Source of the DNA: Hymenoscyphus infarciens
Lineage: Eukaryota; Ascomycota; Leotiomycetes; Helotiales; Helotiaceae
DNA length: 64,000 nt
Reading direction: 5' to 3'
Assembly: GCA_001414345.1 (NCBI GenBank)
Contig: LLCB01000091.1
Location: 124,001 to 188,000, forward strand
Every line of letters begins with the position of its first letter. Position 1 is the stretch's first letter. The position numbers and the translations under genes were made by a program. The notes beneath the pieces are model-generated. The model did not search any database. It had not been told where the DNA came from and saw nothing but the letters and a program-made list of their open reading frames with translations. This document shows, one piece after another, positions 24,597 to 35,921 of this stretch.

Positions 24597-24955
24597 AGTA
24601 TACCGTCCTATATAGCCGAGATTACATAGTATATGCCGTATATATAAGGTTTTAGTAGTAGTTGTTTTATATTATCTAATTTAGAAAGGTTACGTACGTC
24701 TATATGTCTGTCTAGACTTTTAGACGTACTTCGTAGGGTTTAGGCTTTTGTATTAGCCGACGTATATCGTTATTTAGTTTTATATCTCTTATATATAGTA
24801 GTCTACTCTTCTAGAGTTAGAAAAGGCTAGTTTAGCCTTTTCTTCTATATTAGAGCCTAGTATTTATATATGTTATTCTGTTAAACGTACTCCTATATAC
24901 CTCTTCTATAGTTATATATATTTCATACTATTATATAAAAAGGCTAAACTCTTCT
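24597..24955 (+). repeat. LTR-like direct repeat, left copy
   Basis: About 360 bp matching 34,452-34,800 in the same orientation. Shared words include GTATACCGTC, GGTTACGTACGTCTATA, TTGTATTAGCCGACGTAT and AGAAAAGGCTAGTTTAGCC. Same-orientation ends flanking an eroded ORF suggest LTRs of a retroelement, but the copies lack clear TG...CA termini, and partial copies in both orientations lie at 23.85-24.57 kb. Confidence 0.55.
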
Positions 24956-25135
24956 TCGCTAGTAATAGTATAAATAATATCTCTTTTTAAGCTTTTTATT
25001 ACTTCTTTTGTTTTCGAATACGACTTAGCTTAGATTTAGACTAGAAGGATAATATTCTTAAATAGCTAGGTAATTAGAGACTACCTAGACAGCTAGTGAC
25101 ACTAGAGTTTAGTATCTATATAGATAGCTAGTAAA

Positions 25136-26122
25136 AATCGTATTACGAATACGTTAAGAGATTAGAATACGCTAAGTGTTTCTAAGAATCCTAATAACCC
25201 TAGGATCGGCGAATAAGTCGATATACTAGTAAAGGCTTCTAAACCTAATCTTAACTCTCTTCTCTCTTTTCGACTTTATATTAAACTAGTTCCGCTACGA
25301 GGCGTTAAACGACCTTCTAAGGCTACCCCTCTTTTCAAAAGACTCTCTAAACCCTTTCTAAATCACACCTATATACTAAGATCTAGAAGATTCTAAAGAA
25401 ATAATAACAGTTGAAGAGACTATTAAGACTTCTTAAATACGGATAATATATAGACGAGATAGCGGTATAAGAAACAAAGAATAAACGATTAGTTAGACGA
25501 GATAGACAAAATTATAAGCGAACTTCGAAGTTAAAAATCCCACCTTCGAACTCTTACTAATCCGACTCTTATTCGAACCCTTCTTTGCTTTTAAAGCCCG
25601 AATTTAGACCTCTTTCGCTTAAGAGACACCGCTGCCTCTAATGCCTTTCTACTACTTCCCTCGAATCGGATACGAATCGGTCGAAATATGCTTTCTATTA
25701 GGACTAAAGAAGTGAGCTCTTAGCTGAGTTATCGCTGTCTTTAATAATACCGACTGAACATTATCCGACTCTACTCTAAACTTTTCCTTAAACATCTACT
25801 AGCGAATATTTAAAAGACTATAGTTATAGACCGAGTCTTAGCCGCTAGTATAAAGGTTAAAAAAGAGATAGAAGTAGAATTAGAAGAAGAATACGTTAAA
25901 GAAACTTTTGCTAACTTTAAAAGGTTGCTTTTCGAGTATAGCTATACTTAGAGAGATACTAGAATCGGAACACTTCTTTTATATATAGGACACACCTTAG
26001 CTTATCTAAACTCCCTACGATCTAACAGCGACTCTTCTTCGAAATCAGAAGATAACGATTAAGTCCTTATGTACCCCGATTTAGACCTGAATTGCTAGAG
26101 GGAACAAGGTAATATAATAACT
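25136..26122 (+). pseudogene. Lightly RIP-mutated ORF of about 330 codons
   Basis: One plus-strand frame (codons starting at 25136) is continuous except for scattered TAG/TAA and rare TGA, almost all explainable as CAG, CAA or CGA mutated by C-to-T. Between stops the composition is protein-like, with a charged stretch (LDEIDKIISELRS) and an acidic C-terminal part (SDSSSKSEDND). It starts about 180 bp after the left LTR-like repeat, the position of gag in a retroelement. No reverse transcriptase or zinc knuckle is visible. Identity unknown. Confidence 0.5.
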
Positions 26123-26420
26123 TAGCAACAACTCTTTTAACTAGCTAAAACCCTACCTGTTATTATCCTAAACGTCGGATAACAATTTCAACTTTAACAA
26201 CTTTAGCATTAAGTTTTATTTGACTAGCTAAAACTGTACCCCTTTTTGTTGTCTTGAATATTAGATAGCATTTTCAAATTTGGCAATAACTCTTTTGACT
26301 AGCTGAAACCACCCCTTTTATTATCCCTAGATACTCGGACAATAAATTTCAAACTTTAATAACATTCAGCAACAAACTCCTTTGACTAGCTGAAACCCTA
26401 CCGACTCTAGTAAGGAGTCT

Positions 26421-27300
26421 TTCTTACTTTCTTTTACTTCTGGCCGGACTAGAAGTTCCTTTTCATTTAAATTCTTCAAATCGGATACAAATCGGTACGC
26501 TGTTGAAAGGATAGTGAGCTCTTAACTAAGTTATCACTGCCTCCTGACCGAACGACCTTAGACTCTACTCTAAATTCGCCTCTGACTTTTAAACTTTTTC
26601 TTTCTTACTTTCTTTTACTTCTAGCTGGACTAGAAGTTCCTTTTTATTTAAATTCTTCGAATCGGATACGAATCGGTACGCTCTCGAAAGGATAGTGAGC
26701 TCTTAACTAAGTTATTACTGCCTCTCGACCGAACGACCTTAGACTCTACTCTGAATTCGCCTCCGACTTTTAAACTTTTTCTTTCTTACTTTCTTTTTAC
26801 TTCTAGCTAGGCCAGAAGTTCTTTTTTATTTAAACTTTTCGAATCGGATACGAATTAGTACGCTCTTAAAAGGATAGTGACCTCTTAGCTAAGTTATTAC
26901 TATCTACGATATTATTAACTTTTTCTTTTCCGACTTTAGTCTAAGTCCTCGCCGACCTTAGTTTAGACGAACTTATACTCCTTTTTTCGAATTCGAATTA
27001 GATACGAATTAATACGCTCTCGAAGTAAGCTCTTAATTAAGTTATCACTACCTCTTAACTAAACGACTTCCGACTCTACTCTAAATTCGCTTCTAACTAT
27101 TTTAAACTTTTTTAGACCTACTCTCTTTTTTATTTAAATTCTTCGAATCAGATACGAATTAGTATACCCTCGAAGTGAACTCTTAGCTAAGATATTACTA
27201 TTACCTATAATATTACCTCTTGATACTCGCTTCTAACTCTGTTTTAAACTTTTTCTGATTTTACTCTAAACTTTTAAACTTTTTAAACTTTGAACTTTAA
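26421..27300 (+). repeat. 181-bp tandem array, about five copies
   Basis: TTCTTACTTTC starts recur at 26421, 26602 and 26783 (exactly 181 bp apart), with two more diverged copies to about 27,300. Each unit contains a TCGGATACGAATCGGTACGC segment and an AGTGAGCTCTTAACTAAGTT segment. The same words occur once at about 25,665-25,790 inside the preceding eroded ORF, so the array probably arose by amplification of part of that coding sequence. Confidence 0.8.
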
Positions 27301-27324
27301 ACTTTTTCCGACCTACTAGGTAGA

Positions 27325-30300
27325 TATAGTATCTCGTACGTACTAAAAGTCAGAATCGACTAAATCGTAGATCATAAATCGTAAATTGTAAATCGTAAAT
27401 CGTAAAGCTTAGATTTTTAAGTATATAGCTTTTTAGAGCTAAATTATAAATTACAAATTATAAATCGATAAATGTAGATTTTTTAGAAGCTATTTAGACG
27501 TAAATCGAAATGCTTAAATTAGTAATCTTAAAGCTTAAAGTAAGGGTATTTATAATTCGTAATACTTAAATTATAAGGCTTAAATTATAAAATTTAAGTA
27601 TAAGCAAGAGTAGAAAGTAGAAGGTAATATAGTATATATATATCTATTAAATATATACGTATTATAATCGCTCACCGCTTACTCTTTATTAATATATATT
27701 ACCTAGTACTATACTAAATATAAGTATAATATAACTTTAAATCTATTATCTAAAATATTATAAATTATTAAAAGTAATATATATACTTAGTATAAATAAT
27801 AACATTATATAAGTACTTAATAAACAAGAGAGGAAAAGAGATAATTAAGACTTTTAATACTATAAGTATAGATATAATTTAACTTAAGAGTAAGAGACAC
27901 TAAGTCTAATTAGATAATTAGTATACAATTAGTAAAGTAGTACTTAAAGTGCTTAAATAATCTTAAATTATAATTATTTAAGTACTTTAGTAAAGAGAGT
28001 AAAAGGAGGGTAAAAGTAGTAAAAAGTAACTAAAAAGTAGTAATAAAATTAAGGTATTATAGATAATCCTCTTAGTATCTATACTTAAAGTATCTACTAC
28101 TATATGCTTTTACTTCTTATCTCTCTTCTTATTATACTTACTATATATAATCCTAACCTTTTTAGTAGTATAAGAAGGTTAATTAATAAGAGTTATTTAA
28201 GAGAGAGTATCTTCTCTCTTTCTCTTTAAATTAAAGCTATTTATAGAAGCGATCGTAGTAGTAGATATTATTTTACTTACTAGCGTATTCGTAGATATAA
28301 GAGGAGTAGGTAAGAGTAAATTAGAGACTCTTTTATTAAGCTCTTAATTAAGTTTTAATTATTCTTTCTTATTAATTAATTTAAGTCTACCTTTAGTAAT
28401 AGTAGTATTAATATCTATATATAATTAAGTATTAAGATCTCTTATAATTTGCTTATCTATATCTACTTATTATTATACTACCTTATCTACTCTCTTTAGT
28501 ATATTTAACTTAGTAGGTACTATTAAGCTCTCCTTCTCTTTATCCTTTATAAGAGATAATAGTAAGTATAAGCCCGAGGTTAATACTCCTTTACTATTAG
28601 TATCCTCTCTTATATCTATATCTATATCTATATTCTTACTTCCTATATTACTCTTAGAACCCTTTTTAGAATTATTATTTTTATTATCTTTCTCTTTTAA
28701 ATAAGTAATAATAATTATAAAGTAGTCTTTTAAGTAAGTAGTAATAATTATAGATATCTTTAGAAGATTATCTAATTCTAAATTATCTACTAATATTACG
28801 CTTACTCTAGTACTAGTACTATCTCTTAATAATAGTATAAGCCTAGTATTTCTCTCTTTATTTTAAGCGTTATCTTCGAGTATAATAGACTCGTTATTAA
28901 GTATCTTAATAAGTACTAAGAGTTAAAGTAGAATTAATAGCTTTTAAGTATTCTATAAGAGCGTAATAGATTATCTCTTTTTAGAAGATTAGAGCTTATT
29001 ATTAGTATAGCTATTAAATACTATATATACTTTATAGTACTTTTTATTAATAGGATCTTTTAGTAAATTAAAGTATTATATAAGAGCTTATACGTCGTCT
29101 ACCTTCTTATAATCTATAGTACTTAATTACTTAGCTTTCTTCTTCCTAATAGTAACGTTTATAACTAGAAAGACGTCTTCTATCTTATTAGTAAGAAGTA
29201 GTATATTAATAAGATCCTATCTACTAAAAGTAGAGATTATATAGTAGATATTCTCTAAGAGCTTAATAGTAAACCTTTTAGCTTATATATTCTAGAGTAC
29301 TAATTTAAAGTTAAATAGATTCTTAGAGTTACTAGTAGATAAGTAAGGTATCTAAAATAGAAAGTCGTTATTAATTTATACTCTAACTATCTTACTATAT
29401 TATACTATAGAAGTATATATAATTATAGGAATACTCTTAATAGTAGAGAAGTCCTTAGTACTCGTTATATATATATAGATATATAAAGCTACTTAAATAT
29501 AGATTTTAGTAATAGAGATAGGCTTCGGCGCTTTATACGTTAGAAGAGGAGAAGCTAAGAAGCTTATACTAATTAGTAGTATATACTAAATTTAAGAGTA
29601 CTACTTACTTTTAGCCTTTTTCTTATTAGAGATAAATCCCTTCTTATATACTTTTACTCTAATTATTTTAGTCTTATTAAGAGCTTTTATAAAGAAGGAT
29701 TATCTAGCTCTAGCCTTTTCCTTCTAGATAGCTCGCTCTCTAGCTACGACTAATTTATCCTTCTTTTACTTAATAATAAAAGCGAAGTAGTTAGCGATAG
29801 AACGTTTTATAATAGCCTTTTACTTCCTTCTAGACTTTATAATTAACTATTATTTCTTCTTTTAGCTATTAAAGCTTTATACTATAGTTTTTATAGAGTA
29901 GTTCTTTACTTTTTATAAATAGTTCTTAATCTTATTATTAGAGGGCTTCTAAGGAAGCGTAGATATATAATTTTCTAAAGTACTTACTAGGTTTACTAGA
30001 AAGTAATAAGAGTATACTTTAAGCTTTAAACTCTTAAAATAAGAAGCCTAGACTTCTAGGTATTTAAGAGACTAATATTAAGGTATTCTAGTATATTTTT
30101 AGTATTATAAAGTAGTAGATATAGAGCTTCTAAAAGTATAAGTAAAAGTAATAGAATAAAAGTAAGAAAATTAAAGAACTATTCTACTTAAACTATATAA
30201 CCTTCTATATCTCGCTTCTTACTTTTAATACTATTTATAAAGCTTTAATATACTATTCTAGTATATATTAAATAATTACTAGTTATATAGTATATTATCC

Positions 30301-33300
30301 TCTATAAAGGCTAGGACTTTATTTACTATTTTATAAGTATTTATAAGAGTAGACATAAGTAAGATTAGATTAAAGAATATTTTAATCTAAGTAACTACTT
30401 AAAGGCTAGCTTAGAAACCTTCTCTAAGAACTAAGGAGGTTCTAAAAGTAAGTAATTAACGCTAAGCTTAATTTATAAATTATTTACTACTACTAATAAA
30501 AGTTAGTAATCTATATACTTAAAATAGCTTAAAAATATAATATTCTAAATTAATTCTTTTATCTTTTATTTAAGTATAGAATAGTATTATTTATATTTAT
30601 AAAGCTAACTAGAACTTAATAGACATAGAACCTATAATATTATTATTTTTTAAAGATTTAAGAGTCTAAGATTACTAACTTTTATTAGTAGTAGTAAGTA
30701 ATTTATAAATTAGGCTTAGTACTAATAGTTGTAGTTAGTAGATTTATTCTACTAAAATCTCTCTCTAGGTACTTAGAGAATTATATATCTATAACTATAC
30801 TTATAATCTTATATAAATTACTTCTAATTTTAATTAAAAGTCGATAAACATATCTATTCCTCTCTAGAGTTATATTAAGCCTTTTTTTACGTCTGAAATA
30901 TATAAATTTTAAGCCTAAAGCTCGACCTATATTTAGTATAGGTTTATTTCTAGTTTAGTATATTCGTTTACTTATTAATTATAGATAGTAAAAGTAACGC
31001 TACTAGCTAACCCTCTACGCCTTTTATAGATAGTAATATATACTTTCTTTATTATATTACTCTCTATTAACGTTCTATTTACTCTAGCTAGTAAGTAATT
31101 ATAATTATAGACTACTATAGTTAGTTAGTAGATTATAATACTATAATCCTAGAGTTACTACTATAACTAAGAATATATATTAAGTATAAGGTTACTAATA
31201 AGAAGAGAGAGAATTAAAGATTTAAGACCTTACTTTTTAAATAGACTTAAAAGACTATCTTTTAGTAGATAACCTAGGATTAGAATCGTTAAAGCCTTCT
31301 ACTATAATAACGACGTTTAATATTATCTATTAGTAAGAGAGCTTTATAAAGGAGAAGGCTTAATCCTAAAGATAAATTAGTAGCCTCTAAGATAGATTAA
31401 TTAAATATAAATTTATCTACTAATATCTATTCTTAAATCTTTTTTTAAATTATCTTTAACTAGTGAGGTATATCTATTAGTTATATACTCTCTTAAATCC
31501 TTATCTAATCCTACTAAACTATTATTATCTAACTCTTTTAATTCCTTATCTAAGAAGTTATTATTATATAGATAATCTAGTACTACGTTTATTACTTAAT
31601 CGCTTTTACCTTCGTTACTAAAGTATATATTAAATTTATCTTAATTAGCCTCTCTAGCTTCTTTTAATCCTTAAGCTACCTCGAGGCATAGCTTCTACTT
31701 ATATACTCTCTCTAGCTTATCTAAAAGGCCTAATCCTACTAAATTACTCTCTTAGATATATACTAATAATTCTACTCTTAAATCTAAGTACGCTATAGTA
31801 TAAGTTTCTCTCTCTTTAGTATATATTATCTTATTAATTAGTAGCGTATATTTATATACTAATAATTTTATTTTATACTACTCTAGAGTTACTTAAGGTA
31901 AATATATATTAATATCCTAATTCTTATATAATTTCTAAAGCTTAGTAAGCTTCTTAGCAAGTATCTTAATACTATAATCGTCTATTAGATACTCTTTACT
32001 CCTAGGATAGTAAAAGTTAGTCTATAGTACTCTTAGTACTCTATACTCTCGATTAGTATTAGTACAAATATAATAGCAATTCTATATATATATAAACGTT
32101 TAAAGCTCTTTCTAAATAATTAGAATATATATATATAATATAGCGATTATATTAGAAAGGCTCTTTTTAGAAAACAACCTCTTTTTATAAATACTCTAGA
32201 AGTATATCTTCTACTTATTCAAAGACTCTTTTATAAGCTATCTCTACTAAGTTTTAATATATTAGTTAGTTATAGAAGTACTAAACTAATATAGGTCTAA
32301 AAATTAGTATAGCTCTCTACTACTTTCTATAGCTTATTATTAATAAAGTATATAATAAATGTCCGCTACTATTAGAGATTCTAATCCTTAATTTAATTAT
32401 ATATAGTATAGTATCTTTCTAAGGCTACTTATAATATCGTTATATTACTATAGAGTAGATACTACTATATTATTTAAGATATTATAATAGCTTTAAGAGA
32501 GAAATCAAGTATAGGTATTAATACTAGTATATATCTTAATACTAATAAACCTTAATTTATAATATTTATTAATACTTTATATAAAATTAGGCTCTAGTAT
32601 AATATATTTACTATAAGTATTCTTAATTTCTTATAACCTATAATTATACCCCTTCTTATTAACTTTTAATAACGTCTTTTAAATCTTATTCTAGCTCTAT
32701 CTTTTATCTCTATCTCTATTAATACTATAAGTATTAAAGTATATATAGAGGAACCTAAGGCTAAAGCTTCTTATAGTACTAAAGTAGCTATATTTATAGA
32801 TCTTATACTAAAAGATAGCCTCTAGCTCTTTATACTCTTTCTATATAAAGAACTTTCAACGTTAAAGGCCTATCTTAAATCGTAACCTTTAAAGCCTTTA
32901 AGGCTTAATTATAAAGCTCTTATAATTTAATATATATACTATACTTAAATTAGATAATTCTATATCTTTAAAGAGATATACTACTTATATATATAAAGTA
33001 GAAGTAGTCTTACTTTTTTTATACTAGTAAAGGTTTTACTTTATATTAATTTAAAGCTTAAGAGTAGTATTAGAGACGTTAATATTATACTTACTTTTAA
33101 GAATATTATATATCTCTTAAGTAGAGACTTTCTTTTAGTATAACTTTTCTATAAATATCTTATATAGCTTTAAATTAATAAACTAACGTAGTATATTTAA
33201 GCTTCTATTATATACTTAAAATCGCTCTTTTTATACTTTCTATTATATAGAGCTGCTATTAGAGCTTGTTCTCTTCCTTCTTCTATTATCGTTAGTGTTT

Positions 33301-34153
33301 AAACTCGAGAAGAGAGAGAGAGTATATATAGTAGTAAGATAGTACTTTTAAAGGAAGAAATAATATAGAGTAGTATTTAAAGAAAGAAGCGACTAATTTA
33401 ATTTATCTTAAAAGGTTCTACTACTAAGGATATTATACTTTAATAGATACTTAGAGCTACTACTAGAGCTTATCCTCTTCCTTCTTCTATTGTTATTAGT
33501 GCTTAAATTTAAGAGAGAAGAGAGAGTATATATAGTAGTAGAATAGTACTTTTAAAGAAAGGAATAATAGAGAGTAATATATAATATTTAAAAGAAGAAG
33601 TAATATAAGAGAGTTAATATATAAAGTAAGTATACTTTTTAGCTTATAAAATAAATAGTACTAACTCTAATTAGGAAATTAGTATATAATTGAGAAAAGT
33701 AGCTAAAAGTATTTAAATAATCTTAAATTAAGATTATTTAAGCTTTTAAAGTAAGCTAATTACTTCGATATTAAGTAATCTAGAGTAATTAGTTTAAAAA
33801 AGGCCTAGTTTTAAGATATAATTTAGGAACTTATTATAGTAATAAAAGTCGATTTATATAGTCTTTTTATATTATATATATATATCTCTTACTCTAATAT
33901 GTTTTAATTTAATATTTAATATCTTTTATAATTATTTATTAATTATATAACTTTTACGATTTACGATTTATAATTTACAATTTAGCTTCTAAAAAATCTA
34001 CGTTTATCGATTTACAATTTACGATTTACGATTTAGCTCTAAAGAGCTATATACTTAGAAATCTAAGCTTTATGATTTACGATTTACGATTTACGATTTA
34101 CAATTTACAATTTAGTCGTCGTTTCCGACTTTTAGTATATACGAGACGCTCTA
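27325..34153. mobile_element. 6.8-kb TIR element with heptamer-bearing termini and 5-bp flanking repeat
   Basis: Inverted ends: TACTAAAAGTCAGAATCGAC at 27341 corresponds to GTCGTCGTTTCCGACTTTTA at 34115-34134 on the opposite strand. Inside both ends lie runs of a CGTAAAT heptamer (about 27,365-27,410 and 34,075-34,110), then a second inverted tract (about 27,440-27,495 and 33,955-34,040). The element is flanked by GTAGA at 27320-27324 and 34154-34158. The same terminus (left TATA..., right mirrored TAGAGCGTC) and a 5-bp flank recur in the 685-bp element at 41,473, which supports the boundaries. Internal sequence is heavily RIP-mutated. The superfamily is not assigned. Confidence 0.7.
31210..31735 (-). 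pseudogene. RIP-eroded minus-strand frame inside the 6.8-kb element
   Basis: Read on the minus strand, a single frame runs about 175 codons with stops only at TAA/TAG positions expected for Gln. Readable pieces include NNNFLDKELKELDNNSLVGL and SLVKDNLKKDLRIDIS. It is probably part of the element's former protein. I do not recognise the family. Confidence 0.35.
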
Positions 34154-34451
34154 GTAGAATCGGACTATACTCTTTTCGCGAATACTTGTTTTTAATATAG
34201 AAGGATTAGAAACGAAGTCTCTTTTATAAGCATCTACAAATTAGATCGGTTACGATTTAGAACCGATATCTTATCTCGCTTACGATATTATAATAAACAA
34301 AGTATCTACGAACTCGGGTTAGCTACGATTTAGACTCTAACCTTCTCGCTTACGACAAATATAATAAATATAACAACTTATACTATCCCGATTCGACTCT
34401 AAATAATAATATAGATAGACTTAAGAATAAGTCTTTTTTAAGAGAGAGGGA

Positions 34452-34800
34452 TATAACGGTATACCGTCTTATATAGCCGAGATTATATAGTATATACCGT
34501 ATATATAAGGTTTCGGTAGTTGTTATTTTATATTATCTAATTTAGGAAGGTTACGTACGTCTATACGTCCGTCTAGACTTTTAGACGTACTTTATAGAGT
34601 TTAGGCTTTTGTATTAGCCGACGTATGTCGTTATTCGGTTTCGTACCTCTTATATATAGTAGCCTACTCTCCTAGAGTTAGAAAAGGCTAGTTTAGCCTT
34701 TTCTTCCGTATTAGAGCCTAGTATTTACATACGTTATTCTACTAAACGCACTCCTATATACCTCTTCTATAGTTATATATATTTCGTATTATTATAAAAT
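34452..34800 (+). repeat. LTR-like direct repeat, right copy
   Basis: Same-orientation partner of 24,597-24,955. This copy is less mutated (for example GGTTTCGGTAG versus GGTTTTAGTAG). The 9.85-kb spacing shrinks to about 3.0 kb once the 6.8-kb TIR element is removed, a reasonable size for a short or deleted LTR element. Confidence 0.55.
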
Positions 34801-34904
34801 TAGTCTTTTCTAGCTATAGACTTCTAAGCTATCTATATATAAGAGGTCGGCTATAACTATAAGTCTAGAAGTAATAATAAACTAGTATAGATAATAATAA
34901 TACT

Positions 34905-35010
34905 TAAAGCGAGGCTAGTTTATATAATACTAATCTTCTAAGCGAAGCTAATACGTATACTTATATAAATACTAATATTCTAAGCGAGGCTAGTACGTAC
35001 GCTTAGCTAT
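34905..35010. repeat. Short tandem repeat around AAGCGAGGCTAGTACGTACG
   Basis: Three degenerate units of about 45-50 bp containing CTAAGCGARGCTARTACGTA, separated by TATATAAATACTAAT-like AT-rich spacers, at the right end of RIP block 1. Confidence 0.6.
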
Positions 35011-35248
35011 TAAGATAGCTAGCTATTATAATATATAAAGTATAAAGTATACTATATATATTAAACTATTAAATTATTAAATAAATCGAATAATAAAACG
35101 AAAAAAGAATTTTATCGCATTTACTTCGTTAAGTCTAGATAGAAGTAACTAAATTCTATCTCTAATTCTTTATTTTTAGTTTTATATATACTCTCTACTA
35201 GTAGAGTATATAGCTTTTTTATAGCTCGCTCTTCTTAGCTACTAATCT

Positions 35249-35346
35249 AGCTTACTCGACATTTACAGCGCACCCGAGCTCACTTGATATTTACAAGCTT
35301 ACTCGACATTTACAAGCTTACTCGACATTTACAAGCTTACTCGCTC
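35249..35346. repeat. 19-bp tandem repeat AAGCTTACTCGACATTTAC
   Basis: Two exact units (35295-35313 and 35314-35332), a partial unit after them, and diverged copies from 35249. A (TTCAAA) hexamer run of about six copies follows at 35427-35463. Both mark the switch from RIP block to normal-composition DNA. Confidence 0.85.
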
Positions 35347-35921
35347 CCTATTAACCTCTAATATTCGTTAGCTGTTAGCTGTTAGCTTCTTCACACTCAT
35401 ATCCCCTCCTCACACCTATTCTCGGGTTCAAATTCAAATTCAAATTCAAATTCAAATTCAAAAACTCGATCATCTAGCTCCTCATTTTCATTTTCTACTT
35501 AGCTTAGACAGTATACAACGTGTATACTCCGCTCCTCGCCTACAACTCGCGAGTAACACGTCAAGAGAAATACTTTCACTTAGCCAATCCTCGTTGATAC
35601 GCTCTTCTACACTCTCTAAGGAATCTCATGTTCGAAGAGAACTGGAGAGACACGCGTTCCGTTCTAAACCGGAGGAAAGAAACCAAGATATTCTACGGAT
35701 ATACGATCAAAGTAAGATGTACCAAGTTAAGCTGACGGCGCAAGTCTTACGCCATCTCACTAATAAGATAGACTTCGTTCGTAAACGTGCGTGGTAATTC
35801 ATGGTATCATACCTCTCCTGCCTCTCCTTCCAAAGCACAACGCCCCCCCCCCCCCCCCCCCCCCCCACCCCACCACTCAGTACTAGTAGCAAAAGTAACA
35901 GGTCAAACCTCGAGAGGACAT
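35347..35921. other. Intergenic sequence downstream of the GRDP-like gene
   Basis: Normal-composition DNA holding the hexamer run, a 24-nt poly-C tract and the 3' flank of the minus-strand gene. Plus-strand frames here lack credible starts. Confidence 0.4.
35843..35866. repeat. Poly-C tract, 24 nt (poly-G on the minus strand)
   Basis: Uninterrupted C24 beginning 56 bp beyond the stop codon of the GRDP-like gene. On the transcribed strand sense it is a G24 run in or just after the 3' UTR, able to form a G-quadruplex. Its length is prone to sequencing error. Confidence 0.9.

Larger units (their letters stand above)
17560..35220. other. AT-rich RIP block 1 (about 17.7 kb)
   Basis: Base composition drops sharply to long runs of A/T with TA-rich words. 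The dinucleotides CA and TG are almost absent over thousands of bases, whereas CG, CT and GA persist. This is the product of CpA-to-TpA mutation (RIP) on both strands. The part from about 25.0 to 27.3 kb is less mutated. No intact gene is present; the named elements below account for most of it. Roughly 23.2-24.6 kb and 34.8-35.2 kb hold further eroded repeats without clear identity, including an inverted relative of the LTR-like repeat at about 23,850-24,000. Confidence 0.9.

Noticed and set aside
27360..27410. CGTAAAT heptamer runs as a telomere or subtelomere remnant
   Set aside because: The repeat is not TTAGGG, it occurs in inverted orientation at both ends of two differently sized elements, and flanking duplications are present. 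It belongs to transposon termini.
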